Below are positions 56,898-64,000 of a stretch of DNA of 64,000 bases, piece after piece (the first letter of the stretch is position 1; each line of letters begins with the position of its first letter). The translations under genes were made by a program, and so were the position numbers. Source of the stretch: Przewalskia tangutica (Eukaryota; Streptophyta; Magnoliopsida; Solanales; Solanaceae); the NCBI GenBank assembly GCA_029844215.1, contig CM056724.1, forward strand, positions 38,850,446 through 38,914,445. The letters run 5' to 3'. The notes beneath the pieces are model-generated. The model saw only the letters and a program-made list of their open reading frames with translations. It was not told the DNA's origin and ran no database searches.

Positions 56898-57429
56898 GTC
56901 AGACCTCTCTATAATGTCATCCTCATATAACACCACCTCTTTATAGCAGCCAAGTTTTTTCCGAAATCGAATTTTATGTTATATTTTACCTCTATATTTT
57001 TTTTTTTACGTATAACAACAATCATCTTTATAACAGTATGATTTTTATAACAGTACCCCTCTATAACAACTATTTTCTTTTTATTGGTAATATTATAATT
57101 ATTCATCTTCATAAAAATATAATCTCTAAAATTATCAACAAGGTATAGAAATTTTGACCAAATATTTTTATACTTTAATACACAATTTATGAAAAAATAT
57201 ATTATATGAATATATATTTCCATCGTTAAAGATTTTCTTTCATTTTAAAAAGTGTGATTAAGCTTAAGATTTGATAAATAAAGATGAAAAAATAGATTTT
57301 ATGCGTATTTTTACCTATAACAATGAAATATTTTGTAATTGTCAATGTTATTACATGTGTATTACAGTCATTCGCTATAATAGCCAAAAAAATTCGAACC
57401 CAACGATGTTGTTATAGAGATTTGTATCA
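56898..57429. mobile_element. MITE with TCTCTATAA terminal inverted repeats
   Basis: The left end reads AGTCAGACCTCTCTATAATG; the right end, as reverse complement, reads ATACAAATCTCTATAACAACATC. The interior repeats words such as TTTATAACAGTA and CTCTATAACAAC, giving high self-complementarity. No ORF. I believe a family with such ends is common in Solanaceae, but I cannot name it with certainty. Confidence 0.5.
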
Positions 57430-57624
57430 GTAAGGTTATTAGTGCATGAATAAGCATGGTTAAAGATAAAATTGTTGTTGAAGTCCCTCAATGCTAAAGA
57501 ATGTGGAGGATATTTTTGTAAACAAGTATTGATTTTAGAAATAATGCAATGCATGTTATTTTTAATACATCACACTAAGCAGTCGATTAGAAATAACCTT
57601 AGCATAACTAATCTCTGAATATTT

Positions 57625-57945
57625 TGTTGAAATACCAGGAACCAGCGATTACATTGCTTATTTACAAGTGGAAAAGAAAACGAGAAGAGAAAAGCAGAGG
57701 TGAAGGGAGGAAGGAGGAGAGTGCAGTGAAGAAGAAGGCGGTGAGAGAGAAGGAGAGAAGGAGGAGAGGTCGATGTGAGAGAGAAAGAAAAATCAGGGAT
57801 ATTTTTTGTTTTCCCTTTCTATTTTATTATTTTGTATAGGTCCATGTACATGTATAAAAACAATTACAAAATATCTATACAAAGTATCTAACTAGTATAC
57901 CAATGCCACTACAAAATATCTATACTAGTATCACTACTCTCAACA
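57625..57945 (-). repeat. Copia-C 3' LTR
   Basis: 321 bases, TGTTGAAAT to CTCAACA as read on the plus strand. About 130 bases (57666-57796) are almost pure purine on the plus strand, pyrimidine in the element transcript sense. Confidence 0.95.
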
Positions 57946-60050
57946 CCCCCCCTCAAGCTAGGAATGAAAATGTTCGTCATTCCTAGCTTGGAAAGTAAAT
58001 GATGATGCTGAGGTCTACCAAGAGCCTTTGTCAATAAATCTGCAGGTTGTTCATCAGACGCTAGAAACAAGGTGGAAATCAGACCCTTTTGTATCTGCTC
58101 ACGAATGAAGTGACAATCAATGTCGATATGTTTCGTTCGCTCATGGAACACTGGATTTGCTGCAATCTGAAGTGCGGATTTACTGTCTGTGTGCAGAGAA
58201 ACTGGTGTAGAAATTAATACTCCAAGCTCCCTATAAAGGCCAGTAAGCCACATTATGTCTGCCACTGTCGCTGCCATGGCACGATATTCTGCTTCAGCAG
58301 AGCTCCTAGACACTGTTGCCTGCTTCTTGGATTTCCAGAAAACCAAGGAATCTCCAAAGAAGATGAGATAACCCGTCACTGATCTTCTACTATTGACACA
58401 TGATGCCCAGTCTGCATCACCGAAGGCTCGCAATTGTTGTGAAGATGAACTGGACATAAGAACCCCTATACCAGGTTCGTTCTTGATGTACCTTACAAGT
58501 CGAAGTGCAGCCTCTAAATGAGATGATTTTGGAGACTGCATGAATTGACTCAAGCACTGTACTGAGAATGCTATATCTGGTCGTGTGTTTGTGAGATACA
58601 ACAGTCTTCCAATCAACCTCCTATAGATAGTAGGATCAGGTAATATCTGGTCATTCTGTGAAGCAGCAACAACAGATATGGAAGTGTTACTGGAAGTAGG
58701 AGAGACTGATCTTCGACTGTCAGTGAGATCAAATTCAGTTGTAGTGAGTTTTATATTTACTTTCATGGGTGAAGGCACAGGTTTACCTCCTGAAAGGCCC
58801 ATGTCAGAGATGAGCTCTAAGGCATATCTTCTCTGGTGCATAATAATTCCAGTGGAACTCCTTGCGAATTCAATTCCAAGAAAGTATCGAAGCTCCCCCA
58901 AGTCTTTTATCTTGAATGCATTCTGTAGAATCTCCTTGGTGGACTGAATCAATCCCAGATTGTCCCCAGTGATAAGCAAATCATCGACATACACCAATAT
59001 CACCACAATACTATCATTAACATGCTTAGTGAAAATGGAATAGTCCCTGTGGCTCTGCTGAAAACCAGCATCCACTAAGGCAGTGGTGAGTTTGATATTC
59101 CACTGTCGTGAAGCCTGTTTCAAGCCATAAAGGGACTTCAATAGTCTGCATACTTGTTTCCTGCCTTTGTCTACAACAAAACCATCTGGCACCTTCATAT
59201 ACACTTCCTCATATAAGTCACCTTGAAGGAAGGCATTATAGACGTCCATCTGATGAATCTGCCAACCCTTAGTAGCTGCAATGGAGATGACTGATCTCAC
59301 AGTAGCCATTTTAACTACGGGGGAGAATGTCTCCTGGTAGTCTAAACCTTCTTGCTGATTGTATCCTTTCGCAACAAGTCGTGCTTTATATCTTTCCACC
59401 TCACCTGTCGCCTTGTATTTGATTTTATACACCCATCGACAACCTATACCTTTCTTGCCATCAGGGAGAGGAACCAGTGTCCAAGTTCCATTATCCTCTA
59501 AAGCCTTTATTTCTGCCCTCATAGCTTCAATCCATCTGGTGTCCTTGGCAGCTTCTAGGTAAGAGCTAGGTTCAACAGTTTCTGAAACTTGAGCTACAAA
59601 TCTTTGATATGGAAGAGCCAAGCCAGTATAATCCATTCCAGCAGCAATAGAGTAAAGACATTTTGATGACCCCTGTCGTGTAACATAATCCTTGTGCCAG
59701 ATTGGAGGTTTGCTGGATCTGCCAGACCTTCGAGTGGAAAGGTTTGGCTCATTTCCTACTGAAGAGTTATTCCCATCATCCTTCTGTAGGGTCTCAATGA
59801 TATGTGGAGCTTCCTCATGATCAGCAACCACCTCCTCATGTGCAGCATCCACCTCCTGTGTGTCCCTGTGTGAGGCATCTGCAGGAACTGAAGATTGGAC
59901 AGTAGAAACTCCTTGTGGCAGTCTGGTCACCTGAGAATGAACTAAGTCATCATAACAGAAAATATCATGTGACTGAATGGGAGTAATAGTATCAGCAGTA
60001 TTCCCTTTGAGAGGAAAACTTTTCTCTAGAAAAACTACATCTCTACTCAT
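57909..60050 (-). CDS. Copia-C RT/RNase H part of Pol (713 codons)
   Basis: An uninterrupted frame covering the integrase-RT linker, RT and RNase H. It begins MSRDVVFLEK, which is internal to the polyprotein, not a true start. A Ser/Asp-rich linker leads to KDYVTRQG, WIEAMRAEIKALEDNGTW, the RT blocks YKARLVAKGYNQQEGLDY, QMDVYNAFLQGDLYEEVYM and SLYGLKQASRQW, and the catalytic YVDDLLITGDN. RNase H follows with FGDADWASCVNSRRSVTGY, SRSSAEAEYRAMA, HTDSKSALQIA and the C-terminal ADLLTKALGRPQHH. All expected RT and RNase H acidic residues that I can place are present. The frame ends inside the 3' LTR, which is unusual only in running past the polypurine tract by a few codons. Confidence 0.9.
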   Translation of the reverse strand: MSRDVVFLEKSFPLKGNTADTITPIQSHDIFCYDDLVHSQVTRLPQGVSTVQSSVPADASHRDTQEVDAAHEEVVADHEEAPHIIETLQKDDGNNSSVGNEPNLSTRRSGRSSKPPIWHKDYVTRQGSSKCLYSIAAGMDYTGLALPYQRFVAQVSETVEPSSYLEAAKDTRWIEAMRAEIKALEDNGTWTLVPLPDGKKGIGCRWVYKIKYKATGEVERYKARLVAKGYNQQEGLDYQETFSPVVKMATVRSVISIAATKGWQIHQMDVYNAFLQGDLYEEVYMKVPDGFVVDKGRKQVCRLLKSLYGLKQASRQWNIKLTTALVDAGFQQSHRDYSIFTKHVNDSIVVILVYVDDLLITGDNLGLIQSTKEILQNAFKIKDLGELRYFLGIEFARSSTGIIMHQRRYALELISDMGLSGGKPVPSPMKVNIKLTTTEFDLTDSRRSVSPTSSNTSISVVAASQNDQILPDPTIYRRLIGRLLYLTNTRPDIAFSVQCLSQFMQSPKSSHLEAALRLVRYIKNEPGIGVLMSSSSSQQLRAFGDADWASCVNSRRSVTGYLIFFGDSLVFWKSKKQATVSRSSAEAEYRAMAATVADIMWLTGLYRELGVLISTPVSLHTDSKSALQIAANPVFHERTKHIDIDCHFIREQIQKGLISTLFLASDEQPADLLTKALGRPQHHHLLSKLGMTNIFIPSLRGGVESSDTSIDIL

Positions 60051-60859
60051 AAAAAATGTGTCATTTTCAATATCATATAGCTATATCCCTCTTGGGCAGC
60101 ACCATATCCAATATGGACAACTTGTATTGCCCGAGAACCAAATTTATCTTGTCGAACCAAAACTGTAGCATAACACAAACAACCTATCACTCTTAGGTGA
60201 GAGAGGGATGGTTGTGTGTTGTACATCAGCTCATAAGGAGTCTTGTTGCCAATAGTTGTGGAAGGCACCCTATTGATGATGTATACAGCACCCTCTATGC
60301 AGAAATTCCAGAATCTATCTGGCAATCCCCCCTGAAATTTTATAGCTCTAGCTAACTCAAGAATGTGTCTGTGCTTTCTTTCCACCACTCCATTTTGCTG
60401 TGGAGTGTATGGACAAGAACTCTCATGTAGTACCCCATATTGTGTAAACAAGTCCTCGCGATTGATCAAGAACTCACCCATTATCGCACTCACCTTCAGA
60501 TACGTATACGTGCCAACTTCAACAAAGAAATTTTTAAGTGTTGTGAATGCATCAGATTTCAAACGTAATAAAAAAACCCATGTCCATCTGGAAAAGTCAT
60601 CAACCACTGTCAGAAAAAATCGCATTCCATTATGTGATTCAATCTTGTAAGGGCCCCATACATCAATGTGCAATAATTGAAAATTTTTGGTGCTTCTACT
60701 AATACTAACAGGGAAAGGAATTTTGGTTTGCCTAGCTAATGGACAAACCTCACAGGCATGTAATGTAGAAGTAAGTTTGATACATGGTATCTCCTTTAAA
60801 ACACCCATTGGTACATGACACAACCTCTGGTGCCAAGTTTCCAGATCAACCGAGGCCAT
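60047..60859 (-). pseudogene. Copia-C integrase
   Basis: Integrase inserts the cDNA into host DNA. The pre-integrase zinc finger is WHQRLCH with CEVCPLARQ. The core has HIDVWGPY (first Asp), VVDDFSRWTW, and SCPYTPQQNGVVERKHRHI (third catalytic Glu). The second-Asp segment, normally SDNGxEF, reads SAIMGEF because compensating indels put the GAT-AAT-GGG codons out of frame. The frame shifts relative to the upstream gag-protease frame at 60846-60859 and to the RT frame at 60047-60050, where GYSYMILK should lead into DIENDTFFMSRD. Confidence 0.9.
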
Positions 60860-61916
60860 TCATGCATCTCTGATAATCCTCTCCTTTATTCTGTGAATCT
60901 AAGCACACAGTGTACAACCCCCTTTCTTCTTTACCAATCCCCCTCACCTTCCCAGATGAGAGATCCTGAAATATACAACATGTGGGAAAGAATTTAACAC
61001 TACAATTCAGTTCCCTGGTTACTTTAGAAACCGACATAAGGTTGAACTTGAAAGTAGGCACACATAGGACATTTTTAAGAGTGTCACCTCCTCCTAGATG
61101 ATGATCACCAACATGTGTCACAGTGGCTGAGTCTCCTGTAGGTAGGTGCACCTTTCCTGCATTCTCTGACATGTGTTTATGTTTATTATGTAAGTATCTT
61201 GGATCACCAATCATATGATTGGTTGCTCCTGAATCGACAACCCACTGCACAATCTCTTTCATATCAAAAGAACTTTTACCTGCCATATTATCCATGGCTC
61301 TAGATTCTGCCCTTTCATTCAGCATGCTGATAAGCTGTTGTTGTTGACTGGGAGTTAACTGCAAAGGTGGTGACAGCTTGTTATTGAGATAGGGATCATT
61401 TTCTTTCCCATCAGCTTCAGAGAACATGTCTGCTCCCACAGCAAAGGCCTTCTTCCCTTTAGGCTTCCAATTTTCTGGATATCCATTGAGCCGATAACAA
61501 TCACTTTGTATATGTCCTGTCTTCTGGCAATAATCACATTTCAACAACTTGTAGCAATCTTGCTTGAAGTGTCCCTTTACATGGCAGAAGTCGCAATACG
61601 CATTTGGATTATATGGCTTTCTCTGCTTTGGAATTCCACTAGCACCCCTTCCTGTTCCACCTTTTGCTGTGAACATTACAACAACTTCATTTGATCCCTG
61701 AAATGCTCCACTGCTATTTGCCATTATTCTTTGGCTCTCTTCTTGATTCACCATAGCATACACCTGATTAAGGCTTGGTATCTTTTGCATCATGAGAATT
61801 TGGCTCCTGGCCTGATTATAACTCTCAGTCAGTCCCATCAAGAACTGAAGAACCCTCTGATAATGCAGATGGCCAATGAATTTCTTCGACTTGGTGCAAC
61901 ATGAAGGTGGTGGCAT
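60846..61916 (-). CDS. Copia-C gag C-terminus and protease
   Basis: A 356-codon frame. It contains the end of the gag helical region (LHYQRVLQFLMGLTESYNQ, ARSQILMMQKIPSLNQVYAM), two zinc knuckles CDFCHVKGHFKQDC and CDYCQKTGHIQSDC, and the aspartic protease with VVDSGATNHM at about 61240 carrying an intact D-S-G. FNLMSVSKVTRELNC and GLYTVCLD lead toward integrase. The first Met is internal; upstream gag lies in another frame ending at 61985. The frame stops at 60846 through a one-base shift just before the pre-integrase finger. Confidence 0.85.
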   Translation of the reverse strand: MPPPSCCTKSKKFIGHLHYQRVLQFLMGLTESYNQARSQILMMQKIPSLNQVYAMVNQEESQRIMANSSGAFQGSNEVVVMFTAKGGTGRGASGIPKQRKPYNPNAYCDFCHVKGHFKQDCYKLLKCDYCQKTGHIQSDCYRLNGYPENWKPKGKKAFAVGADMFSEADGKENDPYLNNKLSPPLQLTPSQQQQLISMLNERAESRAMDNMAGKSSFDMKEIVQWVVDSGATNHMIGDPRYLHNKHKHMSENAGKVHLPTGDSATVTHVGDHHLGGGDTLKNVLCVPTFKFNLMSVSKVTRELNCSVKFFPTCCIFQDLSSGKVRGIGKEERGLYTVCLDSQNKGEDYQRCMNGLG

Positions 61917-61984
61917 TATTGAATCATACTCGTCCCAAAGATCTTTCGCCAGCAGTGTAAATCAAACCGATACGGACTCTCGCT

Positions 61985-62413
61985 TTAGAGAAAAATATCT
62001 TTGTGGAGTTGAAAAGCACGTGAACTGTTTATTTTATCAAACCGCTCTTGTAGTTCATCCCAAATAACCTTTGCATCAGAATTGAACAACATTCCACTGA
62101 GCAGATTTTTGTTCACATTAGCCATTAACCACGAGACGACGATTGCATTACACCTATCCCACAATTTAGCCGAATCTACTTGAAAATTTTCACGTCTTGC
62201 TGTCCCATCCACAAATCCTATTTTATTTTTCCCTAGCAATGCCAATTTCATTGCTCTACTCCATAACACATAGTTATCCATCCCATTCAATGTCACACCT
62301 ACAGACAATGACCCTGGAGCATCAGATGGAAATAGGTATAGTGGATGATTATGATCTATATTGAGTGTCATCGTCGTCATTTCACTCGACAAGTCTTCTT
62401 CAAAATTTTCCAT
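61985..62413 (-). pseudogene. Copia-C gag N-terminus
   Basis: The likely true start of the polyprotein: MENFEEDLSSEMTTMTL at 62413. LTLNGMDNYVLWSRAMKLAL-type sequence (here VTLNGMDNYVLWSRAMKLAL) matches the copia-type gag N-terminal domain, followed by WDRCNAIVVSWLMANV and IWDELQERFDKIN. A stop at 61985 and about 70 bases in a wrong frame separate it from the next gag segment. One or two indels account for this. Confidence 0.85.
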
Positions 62414-62720
62414 TACGATTATCTGAATGTTAACTCAAGACCAATTAAGCAACGCAGAATCTATCGACTAAGGAAACAAACGCTAATCAAAGTATCCAAT
62501 GCTACAATATTCAGATCTAGAATTTTCTCACCCAATCTTGCTATTTCTACTGCAGATTTCCACTATTGATATGTCGATCCCTCAGATTTCTTGATACATA
62601 TTGAGAAAATCCCCTCGATCTTCATCATTCTTCAATTTAGGACTCTGCTTGACCGATTTCTTCAGTTGCATGTAAAATCTTCTTCGATTGCTGCGGGAGA
62701 TTTCACCAACAGATAACCTT

Positions 62721-62732
62721 GCTTTGATACCA
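62721..62732 (-). promoter_or_regulatory. Primer-binding site, initiator tRNA-Met type (Copia-C)
   Basis: The minus strand reads TGGTATCAAAGC directly after the 5' LTR end. Confidence 0.9.
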
Positions 62733-63053
62733 TGTTGAAATACCAGGAACCAGCGATTACATTGCTTATTTACAAGTGGAAAAGAAAACGAGAAGAGAAA
62801 AGCAGAGGTGAAGGGAGGAAGAAGGAGAGTGCAGTGAAGAAGAAGGCGGTGAGAGAGAATGAGAGAAGGAGGAGAGGTCGATGTGAGAGAGAAAGAAAAA
62901 TCAGGGATATTTTTTGTTTTCCCTTTCTATTTTATTATTTTGTATAGGTCCATGTACATGTATAAAAACAATTACAAAATATCTATACAAAGTATCTAAC
63001 TAGTATACCAATGCCACTACAAAATATCTATACTAGTATCACTACTCTCAACA
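62733..63053 (-). repeat. Copia-C 5' LTR
   Basis: 321 bases, identical to the other LTR except for two substitutions, both in the purine-rich tract (62774-62904). Confidence 0.95.
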
Positions 63054-63140
63054 TATTTAACTCACGTATTACTAATCTGAGCATTACTAATACACCATAT
63101 TCAATACTATTCTTAGACACCCTACATAGGACCCTTAAAC

Positions 63141-64000
63141 TTGAGTCTGTATCATACTGAAACATTTGAAATGAATGTCATGACATGCATAATCAAAAGA
63201 GTATAAACATCAATTACTAGCATAATATAATCTACCATAGATGTCTACACTAGCAATCCCAAAATAAATATATACAAGGGCCGACAAGGACACCATACTG
63301 ACGTACTATACACACAGGACACGTCTACAAGATTCTAAAAAGTATACAACTATACTGTGGTCAGGACAGGGCCCCGACCAACACATCATCTCTATGAATA
63401 TATCAATAATCTAGACCTGGTACCTACAAATGATATGAAGCTTACCAGAGATCGACATCGCCTACTGAGGAGGCTTGTATATCTGTCTCTCAATACTTGC
63501 AGGCATGAAATGCAGCGCCGCTGGCAAAAAGAACGTATGTAAGAAATAATGTACTGAGCATGTAAGGAAACTGAATAACTGAAAGCTGACTGAAATATGT
63601 AACAACTGAAAGTACTGAGAATCGATGATAATCTGAGTAAGTACTTATCTGCTCTAGTCTCAACTCACACGTCAATGCAATACACAATATAACTACTCAT
63701 CCACATATAGGGCTAGGTAAGTGTTTGACAACCCGACCGCGAGTAGGGCTCGATAAGTGTATACTCGTCCATTGAGGCTCGATAAGTGTCTCTCGTCCAT
63801 GTAGGCTTGGTAAGTGTCTACCCGACCATGTAAGCTTAGCAAGTGTCTACCCAGCCACGTAGGCTCGGTAATACAGTGTATTGTAACTATAAACATATGA
63901 ATGTATTCTCCTCTTTCTCGTTGAACGGGGAATATGTATAAACTGAAACGTACTCTCTTATTTCTCACTATCAAAGAATAAGTATAAATTGGAATGTACT
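63141..64000 (-). mobile_element. Gypsy-type LTR, running off the window
   Basis: No coding is seen. Segments such as GTCAGGACAGGGCCCCGACC and AATGTACTGAGCATGTAAGG resemble parts of the gypsy-type solo LTR G1 (compare GAATGTACCAAGTATGTGAAA near 14232), so this is probably a related large LTR in the same orientation. It includes a tandem array at 63698-63872. Its left boundary is not certain and its right end lies outside the window. Confidence 0.45.
63698..63872. repeat. Tandem repeat, about six units of 28-38 bp
   Basis: Units follow the pattern CATGTAGGCTCGGTAAGTGTCTACCCGAC with indels and transitions. Similar placement of a minisatellite occurs in solo LTR G1, though the unit is different. 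Confidence 0.8.

Larger units (their letters stand above)
57625..63053 (-). mobile_element. Copia-C: young Ty1-copia element
   Basis: Two 321-base LTRs (57625-57945 and 62733-63053) differ at only two positions. The 5-base target-site duplication TATTT is perfect at 57620-57624 and 63054-63058. Primer site, gag with zinc knuckles, protease, integrase and RT/RNase H are all present on the minus strand in copia order. Three single-base frameshifts and a local disruption in integrase break the polyprotein. The polypurine tract GAGGGGGGG adjoins the 3' LTR on the minus strand near 57946-57954. Confidence 0.95.
56748..63140. mobile_element. Possible MITE split by a MITE and Copia-C
   Basis: The left part opens GGATCGTTTGGTCGG and contains ACTAATGTATGTATTAA; the right part, after Copia-C, ends ATACACCATATTCAATACT...CATAGGACCC. 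The pattern of an opening resembling GTTTGGT, internal ATTAGT/TAATAC words and an inverted close is common in plant PIF/Tourist-like MITEs. The terminal repeats match only weakly and TAA/TTA is the only candidate target duplication, so this is tentative. Confidence 0.3.

Noticed and set aside
57624..57839. Basic 71-codon frame repeated at 62732-62947
   Set aside because: It is the antisense of the Copia-C LTR and reflects the purine tract; the repetition is due to the two LTRs.
50033..60050. Possibility of an endogenous pararetrovirus
   Set aside because: Both pol regions here have integrase before RT, paired LTRs and 5-base target duplications, which is copia structure; no movement or coat protein was seen.

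Overview
The window is a repeat-dense plant nuclear segment with no convincing host gene. Nearly everything between 833 and the right edge is transposable element: Athila/Ty3-gypsy elements with a tRNA-Asp-type primer site, Ty1-copia elements with initiator-Met primer sites, a plant L1 LINE, two solo gypsy-type LTRs, a hAT-like non-autonomous DNA element and MITE-like sequences. The families and the look of the gypsy LTRs suggest a eudicot, plausibly Solanaceae; the family-level guess is inference. Element names below (Copia-A to C, Athila-1 to 4, solo LTR G1/G2) are mine.

Layout. 1-832 is AT-rich with no recognised gene. From 833 to 48566 there is one deep nest. The host appears to be a decayed minus-strand copia (Copia-A) whose LTR copies lie at 833-1566 and at 17925-18598 plus 48079-48566, with eroded pol at 11024-13816. 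It carries a 5'-truncated L1 LINE (1567-6610) abutting a truncated minus-strand Athila (Athila-1, 6611-11023), a 3.76-kb solo LTR (G1, 13817-17575, target-site duplication CATAC), and, inside its right LTR, a plus-strand Athila (Athila-3, 18599-48073, TSD ACAGC). Athila-3 is swollen by Athila-2 in its 5' LTR (19066-27756, TSD ATCAT), by solo LTR G2 in gag (29449-33413, TSD AGTTA), and by a rearranged minus-strand Athila tandem in its protease region (Athila-4 cluster, 34827-44687).

Right of the nest lies AT-rich spacer, then Copia-B (49513-55409, TSD CTGTA) holding a hAT-like insertion (52702-53553, 8-bp TSD), more spacer, then a MITE-like sequence interrupted by another MITE (56898-57429) and by the young Copia-C (57625-63053, TSD TATTT, LTRs differing at two positions of 321). 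The window ends inside another gypsy-type LTR.

How the parts work. Copia-B and Copia-C have gag, protease, integrase and RT/RNase H in copia order, all broken by frameshifts; Copia-C is closest to intact, with one 713-codon RT/RNase H frame. The Athila copies encode only gag plus aspartic protease and, in Athila-1 and Athila-2, a second ORF resembling the 'putative plant transposon protein' domain. None shows RT, RNase H or integrase, so they look non-autonomous. Their LTRs share a GC-rich palindrome array just upstream of the TATA box, and their non-coding regions share conserved hairpins and repeated polypurine tracts; these are the least explained signals here. I found no defence system, CRISPR array or other clearly new gene system.
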